The notes under the pieces are model-generated. The model searched no databases and had not been told where the DNA came from. It was given only the letters and a program-made list of their open reading frames with translations. The position numbers and the translations under genes are program-made. A stretch of 32,755 bases of DNA from an uncultured Lachnospiraceae bacterium. GTDB taxonomy: Bacteria; Bacillota; Clostridia; Lachnospirales; Lachnospiraceae. The stretch covers positions 1 to 32,755 of the forward strand of contig CACZBK010000033.1 in NCBI GenBank assembly GCA_902779395.1, written 5' to 3'. Shown in pieces: positions 16,605-24,642 of the stretch (its first letter is position 1; every line of letters starts with the position of its first letter).

Positions 16605-18551
16605 TCAGCTCTTATTTCCCGCCAGGAATTCCTCAAGGCTCTCCCACTCCTCCAGATAAGCATCCGAGCGGGCATTAAGCTCATCGAGCTTTTCCTGCAA
16701 TTCCTGAAGCTTTGCATAATCACTGGCGTTTTCCGGATCGGCCATACGCTCTTCCAGCTGCGCCTTCTCGACATCATTTTCGTCTATAAGCTGCTCGAGT
16801 CTGGCAAGCCTTCTCTCTGCTCTGCCTCTTTCCTTGCCGGGGTTAACTTTCTTAGGTTTTTCTGCAGCAGCCGGGGTCTCATCCGCCCCCGCACCATCCT
16901 TTGACTTTTCTATCTTCCAGACCTCATCGGCAGACAGAAGCTTCTCTTTCCCGTAGTGTCTCTCAAACTCCTCATATCCGAAAGGAAAATACTCTGCGCC
17001 GCCCGGTCTTAAGATAAGGAGCTCATCCGCCAGACGCTTTATCAGATAACGGTCATGTGATACAAAGAGGACCGTACCTTTATATCCTGCAAGCATCTCC
17101 TCCAATGCTTCCTTACCCACTATATCCATATGGTTGGTAGGCTCATCCAGTATCAGAAAGTTCGGTCTGGTCTGTAAGATCTTTGCCAGCGCCAGTCTTA
17201 CTTTTTCACCGCCGGACAGATCCGACACATTCTTAAATACGTCATCCCCGGTAAAAAGAAAGCCTCCCAGTATATTCCTTACTTCAGTCTCGGTAAGTGT
17301 GGGATAAGTATCCCAGAATTCATTAAGTACGGACTTGGTACTGAGCGTCTTAGCCATCTGCTGTTCAAAATAACCCACGTCCACTCCGTAACCGTAAGTG
17401 TATTTCCCTCCCTTTGCAGGGATCAGCCCCATAAGGGTCTTTAAGAAAGTGGATTTGCCAAGGCCGTTTCCGCCTATCACTCCCAGCTTTTTACCTTTCT
17501 GCAGGTTGATGCTGATCCTGCAGAGGATCTCGTCATAGCCTACAGCCAGATTATCCGTGATAAGCACATCCCGCCCGCTCTCGCGTGCCGGTTCGGATAA
17601 ACCGTGAAAAGCCCGAGTATCGGATTCCTCCGGTTTCTCTATCTCTTCCATATGCTCTATGGCCTTGAGCTTCGACTTTGCCATAGCCGCTTTCGTAGCT
17701 TTATGGATAAAACGGTCAGCCAGCGCCTGCAGACGTTCCTTCTCCTTCTGCTGGGCCAGATAATCTTTCATCTGTTTGTCATATGCTTCTTTCTTAAGGC
17801 GGACGAATTCGGAATAATTCCCGGGATAACGCTTTATGCTGCCGCGCTCTATCTCCCATACGGTTTCCGCCACACGGTCCAAGAAAAGCCTGTCGTGGCT
17901 TACCACCACTACCGCCCTGGGATATTCCGCCAGATAGTCTTCAAGCCAGGCGATAGTCGAGATATCCAGATGGTTGGTAGGCTCATCCAGAAGCAGTATG
18001 TCTGGCCTTGAGAGCAAAAGCTTGACAAAGGCTATCTTTGTACGCTGTCCTCCGGAAAACCAGGAAAGAGGCCGCTCTTCATCCTCCTTCGAAAAACCGA
18101 AGCGTGAAAAGAGCATATCGTAATCCTTTTCATAACGATATCCGCCAAGGTAATTAAAGCGTTCCTCCATCAGGGCATACTTCTCCGCCAGAGCGTGATC
18201 ACCGCTCTGTTCAAGCTTTGAAAGCGCCTCCTCCATCTCACGCTTCAGCTCGAGTATGGGTTCAAACACCCTCTTAAGCTCCTGTCCAAGCGTAGCATTC
18301 TCGTCTTTAAACGTCATCTGTGAAAGCCAGCCTATCACGGGATCCCCTGTTTTTGCTATCACAGGCTGGTCATCCGAATCCCTTGGCTGCGGAGTCAGCT
18401 CGCCGCATATAAGCTTTAATAAAGTTGTTTTACCGCAGCCGTTCCGGCCCACAACGGCGAGCTTCTCCCCTTCACGTATGTCAAAGTTCACATCCCTGAG
18501 GATAAGCTCGCCGCCGTATGAAACGTCTGCGTTCTGTATTGATAAAAGCAT
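16605..18551 (-). CDS. ABC-F family ATP-binding protein (ribosome-associated, Uup/YdiF-like)
   Basis: 648 residues with two ABC ATPase domains and no membrane segments. Domain 1: Walker A GRNGCGKTT near 36-44, signature FSGGQRTKIAF, Walker B LLLDEPTNHLD. Domain 2: GGNGLGKST, LSGGEKVRLAL, LILDEPTNHMD. Between them is the charged interdomain linker (around QKEKERLQALADRFIHKATKAAMAKSKLKA) that defines ABC-F proteins and reaches the ribosomal E site. A C-terminal coiled-coil extension (from about 570) resembles Uup and YdiF. Members act on ribosomes as translation factors or antibiotic-protection proteins; which applies here cannot be told. The gene starts three bases after the SecB-like gene and is the last of the hydrogenase operon. 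Confidence 0.92.
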   Translation of the reverse strand: MLLSIQNADVSYGGELILRDVNFDIREGEKLAVVGRNGCGKTTLLKLICGELTPQPRDSDDQPVIAKTGDPVIGWLSQMTFKDENATLGQELKRVFEPILELKREMEEALSKLEQSGDHALAEKYALMEERFNYLGGYRYEKDYDMLFSRFGFSKEDEERPLSWFSGGQRTKIAFVKLLLSRPDILLLDEPTNHLDISTIAWLEDYLAEYPRAVVVVSHDRLFLDRVAETVWEIERGSIKRYPGNYSEFVRLKKEAYDKQMKDYLAQQKEKERLQALADRFIHKATKAAMAKSKLKAIEHMEEIEKPEESDTRAFHGLSEPARESGRDVLITDNLAVGYDEILCRISINLQKGKKLGVIGGNGLGKSTFLKTLMGLIPAKGGKYTYGYGVDVGYFEQQMAKTLSTKSVLNEFWDTYPTLTETEVRNILGGFLFTGDDVFKNVSDLSGGEKVRLALAKILQTRPNFLILDEPTNHMDIVGKEALEEMLAGYKGTVLFVSHDRYLIKRLADELLILRPGGAEYFPFGYEEFERHYGKEKLLSADEVWKIEKSKDGAGADETPAAAEKPKKVNPGKERGRAERRLARLEQLIDENDVEKAQLEERMADPENASDYAKLQELQEKLDELNARSDAYLEEWESLEEFLAGNKS

Positions 18552-18554
18552 GAC

Positions 18555-18989
18555 TTATAATTTCGTGAATATCTCGCTGTCCAAAGAACCGCCCTGCTCT
18601 TCATTGGTCTCTCTGTAAGGAAGAGTGATGGCGGGAACCTGTATGCCAAGACCAAGCATGGATGTAGTCATACGGATCTTCTCGTTTACCGCGAGCATGA
18701 TATCGTTCATGTATTTGCTCTTTACTACCTCATCCAGATTGTCTATGAAAGTACTTACCGTGATGGGTGTTAATGTTTCAAGCTCCATGCTCACATGTTT
18801 CTTCTCCTCATCGGCAACTGCGAAATGAACATGAGCGATCGCGGTTGTGGGAGCAGCGGGATTAAGATGAACAGCAACCTTCATCTGGACACCCAGCTTT
18901 ACCTGCTCTCCGGGCTTTGCATTGTAATTGTTCTCAAACTTAAGTGCCTTTATATTTGTAGGCGCTATCGTTACCTTTACATCCTTCAT
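18555..18989 (-). CDS. SecB-like protein (putative protein-export or holding chaperone)
   Basis: 144 residues. The layout matches SecB: a first strand VTIAPTNIKALKFEN resembles the SecB I-x3-I-K-x-L-x-F-E pattern, three more strands follow (EQVKLGVQMKVAVHL, IAHVHFAVA, VSMELETLTPITV), then two helices, the second being VNEKIRMTTSMLGLGIQVPAITLPY, like the SecB helix ending in an LxxPxxxxP-type turn. Length is close to E. coli SecB (155). SecB tetramers hold unfolded proteins for SecA. Classical SecB is unusual in Firmicutes, so this is a distant relative whose clients are unknown. It has good upstream purine-rich sequence, lies 15 bases after the Mrp gene and three before the ABC-F gene. The call rests on pattern comparison by eye. 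Confidence 0.55.
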   Translation of the reverse strand: MKDVKVTIAPTNIKALKFENNYNAKPGEQVKLGVQMKVAVHLNPAAPTTAIAHVHFAVADEEKKHVSMELETLTPITVSTFIDNLDEVVKSKYMNDIMLAVNEKIRMTTSMLGLGIQVPAITLPYRETNEEQGGSLDSEIFTKL

Positions 18990-19004
18990 TTTAGTTTCTC
19001 CTTT

Positions 19005-19847
19005 TTAGTTTTTATTTAGTTTATTGAAAAGCTTTTCGCTCAATCCGCCCAGCAGATCACCGTCAAGCTCATCTCCACACCCCGCATCGCAGAGCGAAGC
19101 ATTTGCGGGGATCATTGGTATCTTCTCCGTAAGCTCTATGCCGTATGAAGCAGCCGCCTCATCCAGCCGGCTTTTACCGAATATCTCATGGCGTTTTCCG
19201 CAGTCGGGACATTCGAAATAAGACATATTCTCTATTATCCCGAGGATCGGAACGTTCATGGCCTGCGCCATATGCACGGCTTTTCCGACCACCATTGACA
19301 CCAGTTCCTGGGGTGATGTCACCACCACGATGCCCTCTATCGGAAGTGACTGAAATACCGTAAGTGCAACATCGCCGGTCCCGGGAGGCATATCAAGAAG
19401 CATCACATCAACATCTCCCCATGCCACTTCGGTCCAGAACTGTCGTACCGTTGAAGAGATCACGGGCCCACGCCATATCACGGGATCATCCTCATGTTCA
19501 AGGAGCATATTGATGCTCATTATCTTTACCCCGCCTGCCGAAAGCGCGGGAAGAACATTTACACCGTCACTCCCTGCCTGCTCATGTATGCCATACATCC
19601 TTGCTATGGAAGGGCCGGTAATATCAGCATCAAGTATCGCACACTTCTTTCTGGCCTTATTATACGCATTGGCTAAAAGCGCCGTTACCATTGATTTCCC
19701 GACACCGCCCTTGCCGCTGACAACAGCTATCATATGTGCTACATTCGAACCGGCATTAGGCGCATCTTTTGCAAAAGGATCTTTCCTGGCCGAACATCCC
19801 TGTTCGCCGCATCCGCTGCAGTCACTTTTATTACATTCTTCACTCAT
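19005..19847 (-). CDS. Mrp/NBP35-type Fe-S cluster carrier ATPase
   Basis: 280 residues. Deviant Walker A VVSGKGGVGKS at 42-52 with the two signature lysines of the MinD/Mrp class, Walker A' around ILDADITGPS, and Walker B-type DVMLLDMPPGTGD. A C-terminal CPDCGK pair (about 218-221) is the bridging cluster site of the family. The N-terminus has four cysteines (Cys5, 10, 13, 18), as in NBP35-like archaeal and clostridial Mrp, and lacks the DUF59 domain of many bacterial Mrp proteins. It assembles and passes on [4Fe-4S] clusters. The gene sits between the CheC-like gene (21 bases) and the SecB-like gene. Downstream of an [FeFe] hydrogenase needing several clusters, a maturation role is plausible but inferred. 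Confidence 0.9.
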   Translation of the reverse strand: MSEECNKSDCSGCGEQGCSARKDPFAKDAPNAGSNVAHMIAVVSGKGGVGKSMVTALLANAYNKARKKCAILDADITGPSIARMYGIHEQAGSDGVNVLPALSAGGVKIMSINMLLEHEDDPVIWRGPVISSTVRQFWTEVAWGDVDVMLLDMPPGTGDVALTVFQSLPIEGIVVVTSPQELVSMVVGKAVHMAQAMNVPILGIIENMSYFECPDCGKRHEIFGKSRLDEAAASYGIELTEKIPMIPANASLCDAGCGDELDGDLLGGLSEKLFNKLNKN

Positions 19848-19867
19848 ATCCTTATCACCTGTCTGCC

Positions 19868-20530
19868 TTAAAAAGGCGTATCCCCTTCATTCTGTGCTCT
19901 TCTTACTATGAACAGATCCGCTATCGCTTTTGCCAGTCTGAACGGATACAGCTGCAGCATCCTGGTAGTGATCAGCTCTCCCATATTTACATCAAAGCTT
20001 ATCTGTACAAAGCGGTCTTCCTGAGGAAAAGCATCATTAAGATAACTTCCCGGATCCGATTGCTTCACATGGGGTGTGGAGATATCCACCAGCTTATCCA
20101 GCATCATGCCCATCGCCGTAGCTGCCGATCCCATCATCTGGTTCATCGACTCGGAAACGGCGCTCAGATGCAGCTCGGACATATCCTGCTCATAAAACAT
20201 ACCGTGCCCGTCGCTTCCCATCATAAGGTCAGTCATCACCTTCACATCATCTTCCCTGAGAAAGAGGACACTGTAGCCTTCAAGTCCCTTAACATAATCC
20301 ACTCTTGTTATCACGGACTTTTCAGAGAGTTCTTCCACCATCTCGCCTTTGTCCTTTATCTCTACAAAGGGTGTTGATATATCTATATCATTATGTATGA
20401 GCATGCTGAGGGCCGTCATAGCATTACCGAGAGTGATATTTGCCACCTCACCTATGGCTGATATCTCCATATCATTAAACCCTGCCTGCCCGGCTTTCTT
20501 TTTTGCAGCTTCAATCGCAGCGCTGTCCAT
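19868..20530 (-). CDS. CheC-family CheY-P phosphatase (FliY N-terminal-like), stand-alone
   Basis: About 220 residues. Two complete CheC phosphatase motifs, S/D-x3-E-x2-N-x22-P, are present: SAIGEVAN followed by P after 22 residues (IDISTP), and SAVSESMN followed by P after 22 residues (VDISTP). The duplicated architecture is that of CheC and the middle domain of FliY, which dephosphorylate CheY-P. There is no C-terminal SpoA/FliN domain, so it is not a switch protein. A frame opens at ATG 20566 but its first residues translate the Shine-Dalgarno sequence; ATG 20530, with AGGAGG ten bases upstream, is preferred. No chemotaxis or flagellar genes are nearby; the neighbours are hydrogenase and Mrp. 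The target response regulator is unknown. Confidence 0.85.
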   Translation of the reverse strand: MDSAAIEAAKKKAGQAGFNDMEISAIGEVANITLGNAMTALSMLIHNDIDISTPFVEIKDKGEMVEELSEKSVITRVDYVKGLEGYSVLFLREDDVKVMTDLMMGSDGHGMFYEQDMSELHLSAVSESMNQMMGSAATAMGMMLDKLVDISTPHVKQSDPGSYLNDAFPQEDRFVQISFDVNMGELITTRMLQLYPFRLAKAIADLFIVRRAQNEGDTPF

Positions 20531-20588
20531 CAGCTTCAGTCCTCCTGTCTTTGAATATGCTGCCATCGGTTACTTTTTCAAACAAGCC

Positions 20589-22055
20589 TTATTCCACGGC
20601 TCTGTGCATGTCAAATTCGATATCTTCATACTCCTTAAGACTCCCTGCAATATCCCGGGAGTCCATAGCGGTCATGAGTTTATTACGATCCGCAGCACTC
20701 TTTGCCGAAGTCTTCAGATTTCCGGGGCCGTTTACGCAGCCTCCCGTACATATCATACCTTCTATAAAATCCTCCGGAAGCCTGCCTGCCTTAAGAAGCA
20801 TCAGCGCCTTCCTGCATTCATCGGAACCGTTGCAGGCGCATACGCTCAGTTCGCCTTCCGCTCCCGATTCCTTATAAGCCTGCTCTATCGCACTCCTTAC
20901 GCCGCCGTTTTTCGCAAAGTTCTTTCCGAAAATACTACCCTGCTGGTTTTCAAGAGCCCTGGGTTTTAATTCTATATCCTTCGCTTTAAAGAGCGCCGAA
21001 AGCTCCTCGAAGGTGAGCACCAGGTCCGCGTTGGCTCCTTCTATATGCTGCCACTGGCCGGCCTCGCTCTTCTTTGCGATACAGGGGCCTATGAACACAC
21101 ATAAGGCACCCGGATGCTTTGCCTTTACAAGCCTTGCTGTAGCCGCCATGGGCGAAACAGTCGTGGAAATGCAGTCCGCCAGCTGGGGGAAATGCCTGTT
21201 TATCATATGTACGAATGAAGGGCAGCAGGAAGTGGTCTTCTTTTTGCCTTCCTTTTTGGCTTCAGCCCATTCCCTTGCTTCCTCATATGCCACATAGTCC
21301 GCGCCAAGGGCAACTTCGACCATATCGGTAAAGCCCAGCTCTTTTAAGCCGTCTCTTAAGGAATCCATGGAGATCCCCGCACCAAACTGTCCCTCTCCGG
21401 ACGGTGCCACCGCAGCATACATTTCCCTGCCGTTCTTAAGTGCATTTATAACTTCTATGATACGTGAAGAATCCGAGACGGCACCGAAGGGGCATGCAGC
21501 TATGCAATGTCCGCAGCGGATGCATTTCTCATCATCGATACGCACCCTCATATTCTCATCCATTCCTATGGCGTCAACCGGGCATGCACGCTTACAGGGC
21601 CTTTGAAGATCGGCTATCGCATGATAAGGGCAGGCCTGATGGCATTTACCGCATTCACGGCACTTTGACGGATCGATGTGGGCCTTGTCGCGTTCGATGG
21701 TGACCGCACCGAAATTACAGGAATTAAAACATGCCTTAGCCATGCATTTCTGGCAGTTGTCCGTTACCACAAAACGCGTGATGGGACAGCCTTCACAGGC
21801 TGCGGGCAGTATCTGCACCGTGTTTCTGCAGGGCTCTCCTGTCAGAGGGTTCAGATTTCTGGCAAGGCTTATACGTTCACGGACCACTTCCCTTTCCCTG
21901 TAAACACAGCAGCGGAATGCGGGAAGCGGACCGGGTACTATCTCATAGGGTATCGTCGATAACGCTTCGTTCAGACGGCCTTCAAATTCTGCCTTCGCGA
22001 CCAGATAGAGCACCTCATGCTTCACATCTACCAGCGAAGGATTCTCATGCAGCAT
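20589..22055 (-). CDS. [FeFe] hydrogenase, monomeric, group B-like
   Basis: 488 residues. All three H-cluster signatures are present: TSCCPSF (Cys277, Cys278), GPCIAKKSE (Cys325) and EGMICTGGCVNGPG (Cys436, Cys440). Upstream are ferredoxin-type cysteines: 101/104/109/113, 132/135/138/142, 154/158 and 178/181/184/188, giving a relay of [4Fe-4S] clusters. The GPC form of the second motif and SF after TSCCP fit group B rather than the well-studied group A enzymes. It should interconvert protons and H2 using ferredoxin in the cytoplasm; direction and role (production, uptake or sensing) cannot be read. No signal peptide. GGGAGGA precedes the ATG. It leads a probable operon with CheC-like, Mrp, SecB-like and ABC-F genes. 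HydE, HydF and HydG are not in the window. Confidence 0.92.
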   Translation of the reverse strand: MLHENPSLVDVKHEVLYLVAKAEFEGRLNEALSTIPYEIVPGPLPAFRCCVYREREVVRERISLARNLNPLTGEPCRNTVQILPAACEGCPITRFVVTDNCQKCMAKACFNSCNFGAVTIERDKAHIDPSKCRECGKCHQACPYHAIADLQRPCKRACPVDAIGMDENMRVRIDDEKCIRCGHCIAACPFGAVSDSSRIIEVINALKNGREMYAAVAPSGEGQFGAGISMDSLRDGLKELGFTDMVEVALGADYVAYEEAREWAEAKKEGKKKTTSCCPSFVHMINRHFPQLADCISTTVSPMAATARLVKAKHPGALCVFIGPCIAKKSEAGQWQHIEGANADLVLTFEELSALFKAKDIELKPRALENQQGSIFGKNFAKNGGVRSAIEQAYKESGAEGELSVCACNGSDECRKALMLLKAGRLPEDFIEGMICTGGCVNGPGNLKTSAKSAADRNKLMTAMDSRDIAGSLKEYEDIEFDMHRAVE

Positions 22056-22092
22056 TACTCATCCTCCCGGTGAATTCTCACAATTAGATGTA

Positions 22093-22121
22093 ATTATACC
22101 AAAAAAGACAGATTATATCAA
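22093..22121 (-). promoter_or_regulatory. Promoter of the hydrogenase operon
   Basis: Minus-strand TTGATA -35 (22121-22116), 17-base spacer and perfect TATAAT -10 (22098-22093) preceded by TGG, an extended -10. Expected start near 22086 with a leader of about 30 bases. Its -35 is seven bases from the -35 of the divergent plus-strand promoter. Confidence 0.85.
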
Positions 22122-22128
22122 TCAATAA

Positions 22129-22157
22129 TTGCCAATCGGACATACGCAGTATATAAT
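22129..22157 (+). promoter_or_regulatory. Promoter of the DUF5050-type gene
   Basis: Plus-strand TTGCCA -35 (22129-22134), 17-base spacer and perfect TATAAT -10 (22152-22157), starting transcription near 22164. The ribosome binding site AGAGG lies eight bases before the ATG at 22179. Confidence 0.8.
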
Positions 22158-22178
22158 CGTAAGTAAGAGGTAACCTTT

Positions 22179-23243
22179 ATGAATAAAAAGCTGAAAAACG
22201 CTCTGGTAGTGCTTATCCCCGTGATGATCATCCTTTTTATCATCCTGGGAAGCTATATCTCCAAAAAAATAAAAGCCATCCCCGACAACCCCGCCGACCT
22301 CGCCGGAAATACGGCAGGCAACCTGTATAACGGGGGTACTTTCTGTGAGCAGGACGGTAAAGTTTATTTTGCAAATCCTTACGACGGCGGAAGCATCTAT
22401 GCAATGGATCCCGATCACAGCCACATTCATAAGGTAGTGACGGCAAATGCTTCTTTTATCAATACAGCCGGAAAATATGTCTATTATTATTCCGCTTCAA
22501 GCGCCGGGCAGTCCGGTCTGGGCTATATACGTGACGGACGCGGCATCTATCGTACGGATCTTTCCGGCAAGCGCAATATCATCCTTAACAACATAACCTC
22601 CGATTCCCTGATGCTTTTGGGGAACAGGCTTTATTACACAAAATTCAGCGAAGGCAGCACAAAATCCGACACACCCCTTGTAACTTTCAACTCCATGGGT
22701 ACCGACGGAAAAGGCGAAACCGTCCTTCTTAAAGACCAGATCAAGGCAGGGGCCGGCTTAGGTACCGATATATGTTTTGCCGCCATGACAGGCGATCACT
22801 ATATGTACCGTCTCGAACCTGCAAGCGGCAGCATAAGCAGGGCGCTCGAGATCAATATGTACGAACCTGTAATATCCGGAGAGTATGTATATTATCTTGA
22901 TATGGATGATAACATGAGCCTGAAACGCTGCCCTTTATACGGCGGTGTACCTTCTCTTCTGGCAGCCGGGCGTATCGAAACCTTTAATCTGTACGGTGAT
23001 CATATCTATTATCAGACCATAGCTGCCGATAAAAACAGCCCTTATGAATTCAGGCATGTCCGTACCGACGGAAGTGACGACAGCCTGATAAAAGAAGGCG
23101 TGGTGAGCGGGATACAGATCACATCCGCCTATGTATACTTTAAGGATTTTAATACGGACATGCCCATCTACTGTTTCCCTTCAGGAGGAGGCGGTAACAT
23201 ATCCGTTTTCTCCGAAGCTTCGGATGCCGTAACACTGCCTTAA
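22179..23243 (+). CDS. Membrane-anchored DUF5050-type beta-propeller-like protein
   Basis: 354 residues and one of very few plus-strand genes here. Residues 2-28 form an uncleaved signal anchor (KKLKNALVVLIPVMIILFIILGSYI), putting the rest outside the cell. The exterior part repeats short strand patterns such as DGKVYFANPYDGGSIYAMD, GKYVYYYS, GNRLYYT, GEYVYYLDMDD and GDHIYYQT, the repeat style of DUF5050 proteins, which are probably beta-propellers. No catalytic residues were recognised. It has its own promoter, divergent from the hydrogenase operon, and a terminator inside the converging folBK gene; the two stop codons overlap in TTAA. A surface or ligand-binding role is inferred. Confidence 0.85.
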   Translation: MNKKLKNALVVLIPVMIILFIILGSYISKKIKAIPDNPADLAGNTAGNLYNGGTFCEQDGKVYFANPYDGGSIYAMDPDHSHIHKVVTANASFINTAGKYVYYYSASSAGQSGLGYIRDGRGIYRTDLSGKRNIILNNITSDSLMLLGNRLYYTKFSEGSTKSDTPLVTFNSMGTDGKGETVLLKDQIKAGAGLGTDICFAAMTGDHYMYRLEPASGSISRALEINMYEPVISGEYVYYLDMDDNMSLKRCPLYGGVPSLLAAGRIETFNLYGDHIYYQTIAADKNSPYEFRHVRTDGSDDSLIKEGVVSGIQITSAYVYFKDFNTDMPIYCFPSGGGGNISVFSEASDAVTLP

Positions 23244-24082
23244 ACAACGATATGCGCTTCCATGGGGGCCGCAGCCATTTCGGCTACGGTCTTTTTTGTT
23301 AAAGGATGTCTGTAATAGGGAGCCAGCTGCGCCAATGGCTTTAATACAAAATCCCTTGAAGCCATATCCGGATGGGGTATCACCAGATCGCTGCTGTCGA
23401 TCACCAGATCATCAAAGAATATGATATCAAGATCCAGTTTTCTCGGTCCCCAGTGTATCTTTTTACTGCGGTCCACTCCCGCAGCCTCTTCTATGCGGTG
23501 AATGAATCCAAGAAGCTGCTCCGGAGCGTAAAGCGTCCATATAACTGCCGCTCCGTTATAAAAATCCTGCTGCTCCACTCCTCCGTAAGGCGTAGTAACA
23601 ACCGGATCCGTCTTTCTGATAAGGCCGCAGTGATCATCCTCCGCTATCATGCGAAATCCCTGAGCGATCTGCTTTTCGCAGTCTCCTTCGTTAGCTCCGT
23701 ATGCAAGATATACTATATGGCGCTTTCTCCGGATCGTTACCGAAACATTTTCAAAATCGGCATCGACCGGCGCTTCAGGCTTTGCGACCTCAAGCTCAAG
23801 TTCCGTAAGGCTCTCATATTTATCAAAAAGCTCACAGGCTATCCTCTCCGCAAGGCTCTCTATAAGGAGATGGCGCTTTTTATTAAAGCTTTCTTTTATG
23901 AACAGGCATACCTCCTCGTAAGATATGCTCTTCTCAAGATCATCGCCCATTCCGGCTTCCTGCAGGGATAAAAAAAGCCTCAGGGACAGGTAAAAGTTCT
24001 GCCCTTTGGCCTCCTCCTGCGGATATACTCCGTGGTTTCCGTATATCTTCAGTCCGCGGATATCTATCTCATCCATACTCAT
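23240..24082 (-). CDS. folBK: Bifunctional dihydroneopterin aldolase / HPPK
   Basis: 280 residues made of two folate enzymes. Residues 1-117 are FolB-like ([34 protein letters not shown]), which cleave dihydroneopterin. Residues from about 125 are FolK-like, starting [10 protein letters not shown] and containing [16 protein letters not shown] with the metal-binding Asp pair and an IPHP motif; this part pyrophosphorylates 6-hydroxymethyl-dihydropterin. The fused form occurs in other Firmicutes. The start overlaps the folE stop by four bases (ATGA). The 3' end encodes the terminator of the converging gene. A dihydropteroate synthase (folP), which acts next, is not present in the window. Confidence 0.93.
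   Translation of the reverse strand: MSMDEIDIRGLKIYGNHGVYPQEEAKGQNFYLSLRLFLSLQEAGMGDDLEKSISYEEVCLFIKESFNKKRHLLIESLAERIACELFDKYESLTELELEVAKPEAPVDADFENVSVTIRRKRHIVYLAYGANEGDCEKQIAQGFRMIAEDDHCGLIRKTDPVVTTPYGGVEQQDFYNGAAVIWTLYAPEQLLGFIHRIEEAAGVDRSKKIHWGPRKLDLDIIFFDDLVIDSSDLVIPHPDMASRDFVLKPLAQLAPYYRHPLTKKTVAEMAAAPMEAHIVV
23267..23297 (+). terminator. Terminator of the DUF5050-type gene, inside the folBK coding region
   Basis: Hairpin GGCCGCAGCC / GGCTACGGTC (ten positions, one C-A mismatch and one G-T) with loop ATTTC, followed by six Ts (23292-23297). It begins 24 bases after the stop codon and overlaps the last codons of the converging folBK. Confidence 0.8.
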
Positions 24083-24642
24083 CTGTTCTTTCCAAGCAAT
24101 GCGTAAAAACGCTGTTCAAGTGAGGGATCCTCGCAGAATACCCCCCTCATCGCTATGGTGGCCGTACTGCTGCCGGGCTTCTTAACTCCTCTCATCGTCA
24201 TACAGGTATGTTCCGCTTCCACCATAACGCAGGCACCTTTGCAGCCCAGCTCCTTCATAAGGGCATCAGCTATCTGCCCGGTCATACGTTCCTGCATCTG
24301 CAGTCTCTTTGCATATACTTCCACGGTTCTGGCAAGCTTTGATAATCCTGCCACTTTTCCGTCCGGAATATATGCTACATGAACTTTTCCGAAAAAAGGC
24401 ATAAGATGATGCTCGCAGGTAGAGAAGAAAGTAATGTCACGTTCAAGCACCATATCACCGCTGTCGGTACTGAAGGTCCTGCACAGATGATCCGCAGCAT
24501 CTTCATCCATACCGCTTAAAGTCTCGGCATACATGCGTGCCACTCTGCGCGGAGTATCCTTAAGGCCCTCCCGTGAGATATCCTCACCCATACCTTCAAG
24601 GAGCAGTTTTACCGCTTCTTCTATCTTCTTTTCATCTACCAT
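24079..24642 (-). CDS. folE: GTP cyclohydrolase I
   Basis: 187 residues, standard for the family. It converts GTP to 7,8-dihydroneopterin triphosphate, the first step of folate synthesis. Zinc ligands are in [16 protein letters not shown] and in [10 protein letters not shown]; the [23 protein letters not shown] helix carries the conserved oligomer and substrate residues. The zinc Cys-His-Cys set is complete. The ATG overlaps the folC stop by one base (TAATG) and the stop overlaps folBK, so the three fol genes are translationally coupled. Confidence 0.97.
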   Translation of the reverse strand: MVDEKKIEEAVKLLLEGMGEDISREGLKDTPRRVARMYAETLSGMDEDAADHLCRTFSTDSGDMVLERDITFFSTCEHHLMPFFGKVHVAYIPDGKVAGLSKLARTVEVYAKRLQMQERMTGQIADALMKELGCKGACVMVEAEHTCMTMRGVKKPGSSTATIAMRGVFCEDPSLEQRFYALLGKNR

